Shown here one piece after another: positions 1 through 8,828 of a DNA stretch of 64,000 bases. Position numbers and translations under genes: made by a program. The notes below the pieces were generated by a model that worked only from the letters and a program-made list of their open reading frames with translations, searched no databases and was not told the DNA's origin. Every line of letters starts with the position of its first letter. Position 1 is the first letter of the stretch. Source of the stretch: Prolixibacteraceae bacterium (lineage in GTDB: Bacteria > Bacteroidota > Bacteroidia > Bacteroidales > Prolixibacteraceae); the NCBI GenBank assembly GCA_019856515.1, contig CP082230.1:4774001-4838000 (forward strand), read 5' to 3'.

Positions 1-990
1 ATGTCAGTAACTTATCGAATTGAATTTCCTTCTACTGTGAAAGGTAAGGTTGCGAAATCGACTATTGACTTCTCGATGTCGATGAATAACCTTCAGTTTG
101 ACTATTTTAAAGGGAATATTGGACACCAAACGATTGATATTCCAACTACGGATGTGGAGATCAATATGCCGATGTTGGATAAGCTAGGAGAGGGGATCCA
201 ATTTGCTGCACCTGTTTTCCAGTTGGAGACGAAATGTGGTTTTATTATTCCAACTATCATGACTCCTGAGATAAGTGGGGAGAATAATGATGGAACGAAG
301 TTAGACTTGACGGTTCCTGTAATGAGTGTAACCTGTCCAAGTGTGTCGAATTATAATGATGTGGCAAATGGTGTTTATCGATTGGATAAAAAGAACACTA
401 ATTTGGTGGAATTTTTCTCCTTGCCTCCTTCGAAAAAGGTGTCTATTGGAGGAAGTGTGAAAGTGAATTACGCTTCTGATGGAACTGCTTTAACGACTAC
501 AAGTACTTCTCCAAATTTAATTACCCCAACAAGTTCGTTTAGTGCAGATCTATTGATGGAGGTGCCATTGTCGTTTTCAGCAAAGAATATCTCATTTACG
601 GATACGATAGAGGTCTCTTTGGGTGATATCTCGTTTGTTCATGATACCCATCTCTATATTAGCTATGAGAATAGAATTCCTTTGGAGTTAGATCTTGAAT
701 TACAACCCGTTCATTTGGAGAAGAAACAACTGGTTGGAACACCAATAAAGATGAATATCTTAAAGTCTCCTAAAGTAGATAATTCGGGTCTTCCGGTATC
801 TGTATTAAAAGGGGTCGAGAAGATTGGGTTGACGGCAAGTGATATAGAGAATATACAGAATTCGGATGCATTGATTTTAAATGTGAAAGCCAATACCCCA
901 GATAATAAGGTGGTGAAATTAAATGCCGATGATTTTATTAACCTTCGAATTGCAGCCTCTGCAAATGTCGTATATAATGAAAATAACTAG
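1..990 (+). CDS. Putative cell-surface protein paired with DUF5723, 5'-truncated by window edge
   Basis: The reading frame is open from base 1, so the true start lies upstream. The visible 329 residues align along their whole length with the C-terminal part (from about residue 220) of the lipoprotein encoded at 13187-14824. Shared features are an xDLxVP/xDLNAP segment, a PPSxxV/I-x-x-x-G motif, an xSFSADLLME/SAFSANFKME segment and a terminal xLTASDIENIQN/KLTETDIENINL block. The visible part is beta-rich and Ser/Thr/Asn-rich, without catalytic motifs. The paralog carries a lipobox, so this protein is probably also a lipoprotein, but its N-terminus is outside the window. It lies 4 nt before the DUF5723 gene, and the same two-gene order recurs at 11.8-14.8 kb. 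I do not recognise a named family; the function is unknown. Confidence 0.8.
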   Translation: MSVTYRIEFPSTVKGKVAKSTIDFSMSMNNLQFDYFKGNIGHQTIDIPTTDVEINMPMLDKLGEGIQFAAPVFQLETKCGFIIPTIMTPEISGENNDGTKLDLTVPVMSVTCPSVSNYNDVANGVYRLDKKNTNLVEFFSLPPSKKVSIGGSVKVNYASDGTALTTTSTSPNLITPTSSFSADLLMEVPLSFSAKNISFTDTIEVSLGDISFVHDTHLYISYENRIPLELDLELQPVHLEKKQLVGTPIKMNILKSPKVDNSGLPVSVLKGVEKIGLTASDIENIQNSDALILNVKANTPDNKVVKLNADDFINLRIAASANVVYNENN

Positions 991-994
991 TTTT

Positions 995-2413
995 ATGCAC
1001 TCTATATATAAGTTTTTATTAGTTACTGTATTGGGATTTAGTTCTTTACAGTTGTTGGCACAGAAGAGTGTGCTTTATAATGTTTCACCTTCTGTATCTA
1101 TGGAGATCAATCCAGCACATAATGTGAAGAATAGGCCATCCTATTTTACACTTCCAGTGTTGAATTACCAGGAGATCCGAGTGAATGCTGGAGGCCTTTC
1201 ATATGATGATATTTTTCAGCAATCTGTGACATCTACAGGTACTTCAGTCGTGCTTGATTACAATAGACTTTTCTCTAATTTGAGTAAAGATAATGCCTTT
1301 AACCTTGGTGTTGAATTGGGAATTTTAGGGCTAGGTATTGCGAATGGGAAGGACTATTATAGTTTTTCTGTGAAAGAGAAGATTGTTGGTCAGATGCAGT
1401 ATAGTAATGATGTTCTTGGTTTGATGATCAATGGTGTTGCTATAGAGACTGCCCCTAATGGAACTATGAAGTATAGAGATGCTTCAACTGGTAGTCTTTT
1501 TATGGATATGATGCATTATCGCGAATATGCTTTGGGGTATGATAGGTCTATTAATGATCGCTTTAGTTTTGGTGTTCGTTTGAAACTGCTTTTTGGTATG
1601 TCGGCTATATCAACCAATGGGATGAGAATTGATGTAAAATCAACGAATTTGGATGCGATGGAATTGTCTGCTTACGGAAAGGCAAACATCTCTGCTCCTG
1701 TGTCATTTGATGTCACCACAGATGAGAATGGGATTCCCAATATCAAGAATTATAATACCAATTTAAGTGCATCCTATCTGACAGAGATGGGTAACTTCGG
1801 TGTGGCATTAGATCTTGGTATGGAGTTTAGACCTTCAGATAAATGGGCTGTGGGATTGAGTATTACTGATTTAGGTTCGATCAAATATAAAAAGAATTTG
1901 AAGCAAGTTTACACGGATAGCCATTATCGATATGAAGGAATTGATGTTTCAAGTAGTATCAATAAAGATCATGCAAACTATGTCTCTTTTTCTGATGCCG
2001 TTGATGAGTTGGTTGAACATGCAAAAAGTCGAGTGAAGCTGCATGAGAAAGCAGAATCATTTTCTCAAACACTACCGCTTCAGGTTTACATGAATGGTGC
2101 TTATACTCCTGTAAAGTGGTTTGAAGCATCTATGATGTTGCGTCATCGTACTTTTCAAGGTTATATTGATAATGGATTGTATGTTGGTACTAAATTTCAT
2201 AGCCGATGGATTGATTTTGCGGCACAATATGCTTGGAATAGTGCGAGCCGTTCAGGACTTGGATTGGGATTAAATCTAAAGTTAGGTGTGGTTCATTTAT
2301 ATACTGCAGTAGATAATATTTTGCCTTTAATGGGTACGGGTTATTCTATCCATAGTTCATATCGAATGGGATTGAATTTTGTTTTGGATAGAAAGAAATC
2401 TCGAGTATATTAG
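995..2413 (+). CDS. DUF5723 family outer-membrane beta-barrel protein (pair A)
   Basis: The 472-residue protein starts with a Sec signal peptide (MHSIYKFLLVTVLG...LLAQ, cut expected after the Q near residue 23). A mature N-terminus with MEINPAH and YFTLPVLNY follows, then alternating amphipathic strands typical of an outer-membrane barrel, ending in GLNFVLD plus a short basic tail. The start at 995 was chosen because the paralog at 11785-13167 has its cleavage site at exactly the same residue number from this Met; an in-frame ATG at 977 would overlap the upstream gene by 14 nt. It is about 40% identical by eye to that paralog (HYREYALGYDRSIND versus HYREIALGYDRIIND; ISAPVSFD versus VSAPIDFT). 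DUF5723 has no assigned function; a role with the upstream surface protein is inferred from the conserved pairing. Confidence 0.85.
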   Translation: MHSIYKFLLVTVLGFSSLQLLAQKSVLYNVSPSVSMEINPAHNVKNRPSYFTLPVLNYQEIRVNAGGLSYDDIFQQSVTSTGTSVVLDYNRLFSNLSKDNAFNLGVELGILGLGIANGKDYYSFSVKEKIVGQMQYSNDVLGLMINGVAIETAPNGTMKYRDASTGSLFMDMMHYREYALGYDRSINDRFSFGVRLKLLFGMSAISTNGMRIDVKSTNLDAMELSAYGKANISAPVSFDVTTDENGIPNIKNYNTNLSASYLTEMGNFGVALDLGMEFRPSDKWAVGLSITDLGSIKYKKNLKQVYTDSHYRYEGIDVSSSINKDHANYVSFSDAVDELVEHAKSRVKLHEKAESFSQTLPLQVYMNGAYTPVKWFEASMMLRHRTFQGYIDNGLYVGTKFHSRWIDFAAQYAWNSASRSGLGLGLNLKLGVVHLYTAVDNILPLMGTGYSIHSSYRMGLNFVLDRKKSRVY

Positions 2414-2430
2414 TGTCTTAAATCAAAATA

Positions 2431-2438
2431 CATCTTTG
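2431..2438 (+). promoter_or_regulatory. Possible -7 promoter box (CATCTTTG) before the GNAT gene
   Basis: CATCTTTGTA resembles the Bacteroidota -7 box TAnnTTTG, and the identical 10-mer occurs before the AhpD-like gene at 25914. It ends 1 nt before the ATG at 2440, so a transcript from it would be leaderless or lack the first codon. No TTTG is seen at the expected -33 distance. Weak call. Confidence 0.3.
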
Positions 2439-2439
2439 T

Positions 2440-2955
2440 ATGGAAAAAATAAACGTATTGGTAAGAAGAGCCACCTTAGATGATTTAGATGCCATTGCAA
2501 TAATTGTGAAGGCTGCTGTGGCTTATATGAACTCAAAAGGGAATTTCCAATGGAGTGAGGATTATCCTTCCAAAGATGTTTTTGTTAAAGATATTGAGAA
2601 CGGTGAATTGTGGGTTGCTGAACTAGACAATGCTGTCGCTGGTGTTGCTGCAATCAATAAGGATCATACTCCCGAATATGATACACTCGTTTGGAATCAT
2701 AGTGGAGCCTATTGGGGAATACATCGTATTGCGATATCGGAAGCATACAAAGGAAGGCGTATTGCAGAGTCGCTTTTTCTGAAGGCTGAAAGTCTTTCTA
2801 AGGCATCTGGTGACTCGTATATGCGTATTGATACAAATATATTAAATAAGCCTGCACAGCGTCTGTTTGAACGTCTAGGATATGGGTATTGTGGTCAGGT
2901 CTATTTTGCAAAGACTGAAACTGCTTTTGTCTGTTACGATAAGATCCTGGAGTAG
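2440..2955 (+). CDS. GNAT family N-acetyltransferase
   Basis: The 171-residue protein has the GNAT fold order. An N-terminal VRRATLDDLDAI strand-helix is followed by a WVAELDNAVAGVAAI beta segment. Motif A is IHRIAISEAYKGRRIAESLF (residues about 94-113) and the C-terminal NKPAQRLFERLGYG motif is typical of acetyl-CoA binding GNATs. The acetyl-CoA loop usually reads Q/R-x-x-G-x-G/A; here it is K-G-R-R-I-A, so the central Gly is Arg, a small departure. The acceptor substrate cannot be told from sequence. The gene follows the DUF5723 gene by 26 nt and precedes a strong bidirectional terminator. It may be cotranscribed with pair A or use the box at 2431. Confidence 0.85.
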   Translation: MEKINVLVRRATLDDLDAIAIIVKAAVAYMNSKGNFQWSEDYPSKDVFVKDIENGELWVAELDNAVAGVAAINKDHTPEYDTLVWNHSGAYWGIHRIAISEAYKGRRIAESLFLKAESLSKASGDSYMRIDTNILNKPAQRLFERLGYGYCGQVYFAKTETAFVCYDKILE

Positions 2956-3000
2956 TTAGAAGGTTATTATATCTTCATTAAAGAGGATATAGATAAAATA

Positions 3001-3030
3001 AAAGCGGCAGTTCTTATGAACTGCCGCTTT
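3001..3030. terminator. Bidirectional terminator hairpin between convergent genes
   Basis: A perfect 13-bp stem (AAAGCGGCAGTTC / GAACTGCCGCTTT) with loop TTAT lies between the GNAT gene and the convergent barrel gene. The A- and T-rich flanks can serve both directions. Confidence 0.85.
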
Positions 3031-3052
3031 GTATATTGTAGATAGTGGTGTT

Positions 3053-4108
3053 TTAGTTTTTCTTTCCGAAAATATCGAATCCGAAACGAATACCTACCAT
3101 CAATCGTAAAGAACTTAGATCTTTAGGTTCATTTGGTCTAGTATCGATTGTTTCAAGTTTATCGTAAGTTGCTACCGCATGGATATTAAAATCTTTACCT
3201 TCGAATGGGTAATAGTTTAAGAATCCTTCGATTGTGTAACCTTCAACATCTTGATGGTATTCTGATTTTTTTGTAATGTTAGACACCCCATTGTCATCTC
3301 TGTTATTGTAGATGTATTTTACACCTGGCTGGAAATGTTTTCCTTCATACTTTAACTGGATAGGAATCGAGTAGTAAGTGTCATCATTAGATGCCGATGT
3401 TCCTTTTAGATCACTAATGTATATAAAATCAGTATCTAGTTTAATAGATCCAAAATTCCATCTGGCACCGATTTCAGAAATATACCCCATGTTGCCACTT
3501 TCCATATCTGTTGCTACGTTCATCATTGGAATAATAAAACCATTTCCAATATTACCGTACCAGTAGATGTTGTAGTATAAATCGTTCTGACCTTTTACTT
3601 CAGAACCATTTACTACTTGAAATCCAATTTGTTGGTTGTTGACGTTGTAGGCAATGTTTATACCTGTTTTCCATGCTGGAGCAATACAGTTGGCTCCTGA
3701 ATAGGTGTAGACATCGTTAGGATCGTAGTACTGTTCATATGAGCCAATATTAAACCACTGTTTACCGACAGTAATTTTCCAAACATTACGCTCATAAGAG
3801 ATACCTAACTTTTCAATCTGTTTTCCAAGACCATCAGTTGGAGCATCGTTGTATCTCTTAAACTGTTGTCTGTAAAAGAAATGGAGTCCTTTGTAAAGAT
3901 CGATGTCTGTTTGGAAGACCATTTTAGAAGTCTGAAATCCTTGGGTATTGATATCCTCACCATTCAATTTTCCATCGGTGTTTTGGTAATCAATACGTCC
4001 ATCCAGTTTCAATGTGATTCTGTCAAATGGAATCTTAAAGTTGTCTTGTGCCGTGGATATCCCCCCCCACAACAACGCAATTGTCATTAGTAGTTTTCTT
4101 ACTTTCAT
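3053..4108 (-). CDS. Porin-like outer-membrane beta-barrel protein
   Basis: The 351-residue protein has a signal peptide (MKVRKLLMTIALLWGGISTAQ). A barrel of alternating strands follows: FDRITLKLDGRIDYQNT, GLHFFYRQQFKRY, WKITVGKQWFNIGSYEQYY, and a last strand MVGIRFGFDIFGKKN. The layout (substrate-strand start, GKQW near residue 116, long loops) resembles OprO/OprP-type porins in Bacteroidota, but I cannot assign a substrate. A run of eight G residues on the coding strand (4061-4068) covers codons 14-16 of the signal peptide; a one-base slip there would put translation out of frame. The gene lies 96 nt downstream of another barrel gene on the same strand and the two are probably cotranscribed. 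Confidence 0.7.
   Translation of the reverse strand: MKVRKLLMTIALLWGGISTAQDNFKIPFDRITLKLDGRIDYQNTDGKLNGEDINTQGFQTSKMVFQTDIDLYKGLHFFYRQQFKRYNDAPTDGLGKQIEKLGISYERNVWKITVGKQWFNIGSYEQYYDPNDVYTYSGANCIAPAWKTGINIAYNVNNQQIGFQVVNGSEVKGQNDLYYNIYWYGNIGNGFIIPMMNVATDMESGNMGYISEIGARWNFGSIKLDTDFIYISDLKGTSASNDDTYYSIPIQLKYEGKHFQPGVKYIYNNRDDNGVSNITKKSEYHQDVEGYTIEGFLNYYPFEGKDFNIHAVATYDKLETIDTRPNEPKDLSSLRLMVGIRFGFDIFGKKN
4061..4068. repeat. C8/G8 homopolymer in a signal-peptide coding region
   Basis: Eight consecutive C on the + strand read as TGG GGG GGG ATA (W-G-G-I) in the minus-strand porin-like gene. Such a tract near the 5' end of a surface-protein gene is the usual setting for slipped-strand phase variation; this is inference from position only. 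Confidence 0.6.
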
Positions 4109-4204
4109 TCTTAATAGTTAAATATAGATATAACAAGAACTGCTCAAATAGATGATATTCTTTCTAAAGTGAGCAGTCCTTGTCCTCGTTTTTACGCTTT
4201 ATGA

Positions 4205-5218
4205 TTAAAAGCCAAAACGGTAGTTCATACCAAATAGTATAAACTTAAGCTCGTCTGCAATTCCAAATTCTCCCCTCAATGCCCAATGTTTATTGAACTC
4301 AAATTGTCCTCCAAACTGTATGGACATTGTTTGTACAAGATCTTTTTTGATGAAATAACCAACATCACCTGTTAAGATCTCTCCATTCCCTAGGCTTATT
4401 TCTTGTCCCGTTTTGTCGTATACGGCCTTTTCCATTGAGTCGTATACTTTATCTAAAGTGCGTTGCTGTAAAGGGGTAAGACCGTCATACCAGTTTGTGT
4501 ATGCTTCATCTATCCCAGGCAATGCTTCGTTAAATTTAATACTACCAGAATTCCCTTCTGCTTTGGTGAAATTTCTATACATCATTCCAACGTAGAAAGC
4601 CAACCTTCTGTCTTTTTTCATGTTAAATGCCCTACCCAAACGAGCAGAACTAGTTAACACTCCAACTTGTTTTGTCAAAAGTTCTGTTTCAGTCCAACTA
4701 TGGTTGATGTCCCAAGAGATGAAATAGTTCTTGTAGCCATAGACCAATGTTGCTCCTAATCCATAAGCCGATGCGTCAAAATCGACATCAGAACCAAACT
4801 CGGGGAATTGGATTCCTCCTAGATTTGGTGCCAACTTTACAGATGTGGATCCTGATACTTGAGAAAACAAACCGTATACATTTAGAAATGGTAGAATCCA
4901 TCCGTCTAAACGAAAATTAATACCATTAGATGTTGCTACTGTTTGTTGAAATCCTAAGGTCTCCTTGTTTAACCAAGGAGACATATCCACACCATTAATT
5001 GACATTCCAAATTCTGAAATGTCAAGATACATCTCATTATACACGTAGTTTACACCAATACCAAAAGGTAGTTGAAGTTTATATCCACGTTCGTAAGCTT
5101 TATCTCCCCATATTGGAAGTTTATAAGGATATTTATCTTCTTGAGGTTTTATTTCTTGTCCCGCAAGTTGAAAATATCCAAACGTTGATAGTAGTAGGCA
5201 AATAATAATTTTTTTCAT
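4205..5218 (-). CDS. Predicted outer-membrane beta-barrel protein, unknown family
   Basis: The 337-residue protein starts with a signal peptide (MKKIIICLLLSTFGYFQLAGQ). The mature part has periodic beta strands (LQLPFGIGVNYVYNEMYLDIS, YGLGATLVYGYKNYFISWDIN, MSIQFGGQFEFNKHWALRGEFG) and ends in FILFGMNYRFGF, a C-terminal aromatic typical of BAM substrates. A central segment (residues about 228-265) is more helical and may be a loop or plug. I do not recognise a named family. It is followed on the same strand by the porin-like gene. A possible promoter (TTTG at 5286-5289, 21 nt, GCTCTTTG at 5257-5264 on the minus strand) lies upstream. Confidence 0.65.
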   Translation of the reverse strand: MKKIIICLLLSTFGYFQLAGQEIKPQEDKYPYKLPIWGDKAYERGYKLQLPFGIGVNYVYNEMYLDISEFGMSINGVDMSPWLNKETLGFQQTVATSNGINFRLDGWILPFLNVYGLFSQVSGSTSVKLAPNLGGIQFPEFGSDVDFDASAYGLGATLVYGYKNYFISWDINHSWTETELLTKQVGVLTSSARLGRAFNMKKDRRLAFYVGMMYRNFTKAEGNSGSIKFNEALPGIDEAYTNWYDGLTPLQQRTLDKVYDSMEKAVYDKTGQEISLGNGEILTGDVGYFIKKDLVQTMSIQFGGQFEFNKHWALRGEFGIADELKFILFGMNYRFGF

Positions 5219-5340
5219 GAACGTTTATATTAAATTGAGTTTCACTTAAGTTGATACAAAGAGCTTTTAGTCCTTTGTGTTATGAACAAAATTCAATATA
5301 AAGAGTTCAAAAAAATGTTATTGATAAGCTACACTATCTG

Positions 5341-6522
5341 TTATTTAATAGTTCCTGAACCAATTAATTCATTGTTGACGTACCATGCAGCAAATTGTCC
5401 TGCAGTGATACCGCGTTGAGGGTTTTCAAATAGAACATAGACTCCATCCTCTTCAATATACATTGTTGCTTTCTCGAGAGGTTGACGATACCGAATTCTA
5501 AAATCCATCTCTTTTTGTTGACCAATTTCTAGTTTCATGTCAGGACGTATCCAATGCATGTCCGTATGTTCGATAAACAATCCTTGACGGTAAAGCCCTG
5601 CATGTTTTTTACCTTCACCAACATAGACGATATTACGCTTTACATCAGTACCAATAATAAACAATGGTTCTTTGTACCCACCAATGTTTAATCCTTTTCT
5701 TTGGCCAATAGTATAAAAATGAGCCCCATTATGTTCCCCAACAACTTTTCCATTCCATGGTTTGTATGGATATGCAAAACAGTGTTTCGAATAGTGATCC
5801 TTATCAAGAGGGAAGTCACGTTTCTTTGCTGTAAAGTCGTTTGGTATTTCAATGACATTGCCTTTTTTAGGCTCTAGTTTTTGTTGAAGAAATGTTGGAA
5901 GATCTACTTTCCCAACAAAGCATATCCCTTGAGAGTCCTTACGCTCTGCAGTAATAAGCTTTGCTTCACGAGCAATCTCTCTTACCTTAGGCTTTTCTAG
6001 ATGGCCTATCGGGAATAAAGTTTTATTTAGTTGATCTTGAGAAAGTTGACATAAGAAATAGCTTTGGTCCTTATTTTGATCTTCTCCAGCAATAAGTTGG
6101 GAGTACTCTTTGCCATCAATAGTGATGGTTGATTTCTGGCAATAATGTCCCGTTGCTACATAGTCAGCTCCTAGTTCAAGTGCTTTATCCATGAACACAT
6201 CAAACTTCATTTCACGATTACATAGAACATCCGGATTCGGTGTTCTACCAGCTTCGTATTCACTGAACATATAATCGATGACACGTTCTTTATAGTGTTC
6301 GGAAAGATCCACCACATGGAAAGGGATGTCAAGCTTGTTCGCAATCATAGATGCAAACTCCACATCGTCCTCCCAAGTACAACTACTTGTTAAGGTACCA
6401 ACGGTATCTTTGTAATTGATCATGAATACACCAATGACATCATAACCATCTTGTTTGAGTAGATGAGCTGCTACACTTGAATCTACTCCGCCTGATAAAC
6501 CTACTACAACCTTTTTCTTCAT
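5341..6522 (-). CDS. mnmA: tRNA-specific 2-thiouridylase MnmA
   Basis: MnmA thiolates U34 of Lys, Glu and Gln tRNAs using ATP and persulfide sulfur in the cytoplasm. The PP-loop ATP site SGGVDSS is at residues 10-16. The first catalytic Cys is in NPDVLCNREMKF (about residue 101) and the second in DSQGICFVG (about residue 201). The C-terminal FRIRYRQPLEKA and GITAGQFAAWY segments match the family, and the length (393) is somewhat longer than E. coli MnmA, with insertions around residues 36-50. It is monocistronic and divergent from hydE. A TATTTTTG -7 box at 6545-6552 (minus) gives a short 5' UTR. Confidence 0.96.
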   Translation of the reverse strand: MKKKVVVGLSGGVDSSVAAHLLKQDGYDVIGVFMINYKDTVGTLTSSCTWEDDVEFASMIANKLDIPFHVVDLSEHYKERVIDYMFSEYEAGRTPNPDVLCNREMKFDVFMDKALELGADYVATGHYCQKSTITIDGKEYSQLIAGEDQNKDQSYFLCQLSQDQLNKTLFPIGHLEKPKVREIAREAKLITAERKDSQGICFVGKVDLPTFLQQKLEPKKGNVIEIPNDFTAKKRDFPLDKDHYSKHCFAYPYKPWNGKVVGEHNGAHFYTIGQRKGLNIGGYKEPLFIIGTDVKRNIVYVGEGKKHAGLYRQGLFIEHTDMHWIRPDMKLEIGQQKEMDFRIRYRQPLEKATMYIEEDGVYVLFENPQRGITAGQFAAWYVNNELIGSGTIK

Positions 6523-6544
6523 TTTATCCTCTTCAAATAGCCAA

Positions 6545-6552
6545 CAAAAATA
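6545..6552 (-). promoter_or_regulatory. -7 promoter box of mnmA
   Basis: On the minus strand the sequence reads TATTTTTG, matching TAnnTTTG, 23-30 nt upstream of the mnmA start codon. No clear -33 TTTG at the ideal spacing. Confidence 0.5.
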
Positions 6553-6698
6553 GTTTTTTTCAAATACAAAGTGATGATTTTTCTCTTTTAAAGAGTATAA
6601 ATAGACATATTCTTGTTTTGTGTATTGTCAATGAGAGGAAATAACAGAGTATACGTCATATTTTTACCAATCTATTTTTCAATCCTATAGTAATGCTC

Positions 6699-6706
6699 TA
6701 TTTTTG
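6699..6706 (+). promoter_or_regulatory. -7 promoter box of hydE
   Basis: TATTTTTG matches TAnnTTTG and would start transcription about 20 nt before the hydE ATG. A T-rich stretch ending in TTTTTC lies near the -33 position. Confidence 0.5.
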
Positions 6707-6733
6707 TAGCACATCTTTATAGAGACATAGATA

Positions 6734-7798
6734 ATGGAACAGCTTCATTACGATAAGACAAGGCGTTTTTTACATGAATGCTTAACAATGAATCATGAAC
6801 AGTATAATCAATTCTTACCAGAAGTGGAAGCATTGGTTCAACAGCACGTGGGAGATAAGGTCTATTTCAGAGGGTTAATAGAGTTATCTAATATCTGTGT
6901 AAAAGATTGCTATTATTGTGGCATCAGGCGAACAAATTCTACAGCCCATCGCTATCAATTGTCTTTGGATGATGTTATGTCTGCTGTGGATATATCGTAT
7001 GATCAACATTATGGTTCTATTGTTATTCAAGCAGGAGAGAGGTGTGATAAGGCTTTTGTTGACTATATCTCTTCGATATTAAAAGAGATAAAACAAAAAT
7101 ATGACGGAAAACTAGGTGTTACATTGTCCTTGGGAGAACAATCTAAAGCAACGCTTCAAAAGTGGTTTGAATTGGGGGCTCATCGTTACCTATTAAGGAT
7201 TGAAACATCTAATCGTGAACTGTATCGAAAATGGCACCCTAATAACTGTCTACATGACTATGATAAGCGTATTGAAACATTAAGAACTCTTCGAGAAGTG
7301 GGCTATCAAGTGGGTACTGGTGTTCTTATCGGAGGCCCGTCTCAAACGGTGGAGGATCTAGTCGAAGATCTCCTGTTTTTTCAGTCTATTGATGTCGATA
7401 TGATTGGAATGGGACCTTTTATTTCTCACCCCAATACACCATTCTATAATAAGAATGAGACGAACGAAGATTTGAAATCACGATATACCTTGGCTTTAAG
7501 AATGATTTCAGCATTGAGGTGGTTAATGCCAAATATTAATATTGCTGCAGCGACATCTTTACAGGCTATAGATCCTATGGGGCGAGAGATGGCCGTTAAG
7601 GCTGGTGCAAATATCATCATGCCTAATGTTACTCCAAAGCAGTCTAGGGTTGATTATCAGCTCTATCCAAATAAGCCTTGTGTTGATGAAGAAGCTTGGG
7701 AGTGTAAGGGGTGTTTGGATGCTCGTTTGTCGATGGTTGATAAAAGTGTAGGCTATAATGAATGGGGTGATTCTCCTCACTTTTTTGAACGATTATAA
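6734..7798 (+). CDS. hydE: [FeFe]-hydrogenase H-cluster radical SAM maturase HydE
   Basis: The radical SAM 4Fe-4S motif CxxxCxxC is at residues 55-62 (ICVKDCYYCGIRR). The family markers GLIELSNICVKDC, VIQAGERCD, LRIETSNRELY, GVLIGGPSQTVEDL and MGPFISHPNTPF follow. A C-terminal three-Cys group (C-x7-C-x2-C, about residues 316-327) fits the auxiliary cluster site present in many HydE proteins. HydE acts with HydF and HydG in building the dithiolate-bridged diiron subcluster. No hydF, hydG or hydrogenase gene is in this window, so partners must be elsewhere, or this is a HydE-like paralog. It is transcribed alone, divergent from mnmA. Confidence 0.88.
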   Translation: MEQLHYDKTRRFLHECLTMNHEQYNQFLPEVEALVQQHVGDKVYFRGLIELSNICVKDCYYCGIRRTNSTAHRYQLSLDDVMSAVDISYDQHYGSIVIQAGERCDKAFVDYISSILKEIKQKYDGKLGVTLSLGEQSKATLQKWFELGAHRYLLRIETSNRELYRKWHPNNCLHDYDKRIETLRTLREVGYQVGTGVLIGGPSQTVEDLVEDLLFFQSIDVDMIGMGPFISHPNTPFYNKNETNEDLKSRYTLALRMISALRWLMPNINIAAATSLQAIDPMGREMAVKAGANIIMPNVTPKQSRVDYQLYPNKPCVDEEAWECKGCLDARLSMVDKSVGYNEWGDSPHFFERL

Positions 7799-7885
7799 AT
7801 TAGAATCTATTACAACTAATTGCTTGGGATTCGTGTTCTTCTGATATAACTTCCCATATAATGTTTTTGAATTAAATAAAGAGTT

Positions 7886-8461
7886 ATGAAAAGTATTAAA
7901 GGAACCGAAACAGAAAAGAACTTGTTAAAAGCATTCGCAGGTGAGTCTCAAGCTAGAACTCGATATACTTTCTTTGCAAAGCAAGCACGTAAAGATGGAT
8001 ATGAACAGATTGCTGCTATTTTTGATGAGACTGCTGGTAATGAAGAAGTTCATGCAAAACGTTTTTTCTCATTCCTAGAGGGTGGTGAGGTTGAGATAAC
8101 TGCTGCTTATCCTGCTGGAATCATTGGCACTACAGTACAGAACCTTTACGAAGCTGCTGCTGGTGAGAATGAAGAGTGGACTGAATTATATCCAACTTTT
8201 GCAGATATTGCAGAAAAAGAGGGATTTAATACTATTGCTGCTTGTTTTAGAAATGTTGCAAAGGTTGAGGTAGAGCACGAGAAGCGTTATAGAAAGCTGA
8301 TTGAGCGCCTTGAGAAAGAAGAGGTTTTTGCAAGAGAGGAAGAAACTGTTTGGGTTTGTCGTCATTGTGGTCATGTGCATATTGGTAAAAATGCTCCTAA
8401 AGCATGTCCAACTTGTCTACATCCTCAAAGTTATTTTGAACAAAAAGCATATAACTATTAA
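7886..8461 (+). CDS. rbr: Rubrerythrin
   Basis: Rubrerythrin reduces hydrogen peroxide in anaerobes and microaerophiles. The N-terminal four-helix ferritin-like domain has the diiron Glu residues in [33 protein letters not shown] and [11 protein letters not shown]-terminal rubredoxin domain has the Cys pairs CRHCG and CPTC (about residues 158-177). The length of 191 is normal. The order ferritin-like then rubredoxin is the classical form. The gene stands 87 nt after hydE on the same strand; both suit an oxygen-sensitive lifestyle. Confidence 0.96.
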   Translation: MKSIKGTETEKNLLKAFAGESQARTRYTFFAKQARKDGYEQIAAIFDETAGNEEVHAKRFFSFLEGGEVEITAAYPAGIIGTTVQNLYEAAAGENEEWTELYPTFADIAEKEGFNTIAACFRNVAKVEVEHEKRYRKLIERLEKEEVFAREEETVWVCRHCGHVHIGKNAPKACPTCLHPQSYFEQKAYNY

Positions 8462-8721
8462 TTCATACCAAATACAATATTTAGGTGATGGGTGTTTTTG
8501 CGTATGATATTGGGATAGAATATTGTTTAAGATGTCAATATTGGAAAGGTTATTTTTCCGTTTTTCATTTTGTCTAAACAGAATACATACACAATAATTA
8601 ACCTGTCATTTTTGAATATATCTGGTATAGAAAGCTACTATGCTTCAATGATAAAGAAGTATTGTAAAGAAAGAAATACACTGTAACTCGATTATAGTGT
8701 ATTTTTTATGCCGTGTACTGA

Positions 8722-8755
8722 AAAAAAGTAAGCAAGGATGATAACATCCTTGCTT
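8722..8755 (-). terminator. Intrinsic terminator of the candidate small RNA
   Basis: An 11-bp stem (AAGCAAGGATG / CATCCTTGCTT) with a 4-nt loop is followed on the minus strand by AC and then a run of seven T. The + strand also has a short T run after the stem, so it may serve the rubrerythrin transcript weakly. Confidence 0.8.
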
Positions 8756-8824
8756 TTCCACCAACAAAAATTATTTAACCTCAAATACTTGAAATGAAAG
8801 ACGACCACTTCTTTATTTTCAAGT
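8722..8824 (-). ncRNA. Candidate ~100-nt small RNA with own promoter and terminator
   Basis: On the minus strand a good Bacteroidota promoter (8859-8829) is followed within about 5 nt by a 5' stem-loop, an AU-rich linker and a GC-rich terminator. The 5' stem pairs ACTTGAAA (8824-8817) with TTTCAAGT (8794-8787), extended inward by AAAG/CTTT after a 2x2 internal loop, leaving a loop containing GTGGTCG. The terminator stem (8730-8740 with 8745-8755) is 11 bp, followed by a U run. No convincing ORF with an ATG lies inside. It matches no RNA family I know (not 4.5S, tmRNA, 6S or RNase P by motif). Confidence 0.5.
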
Positions 8825-8828
8825 GTTA

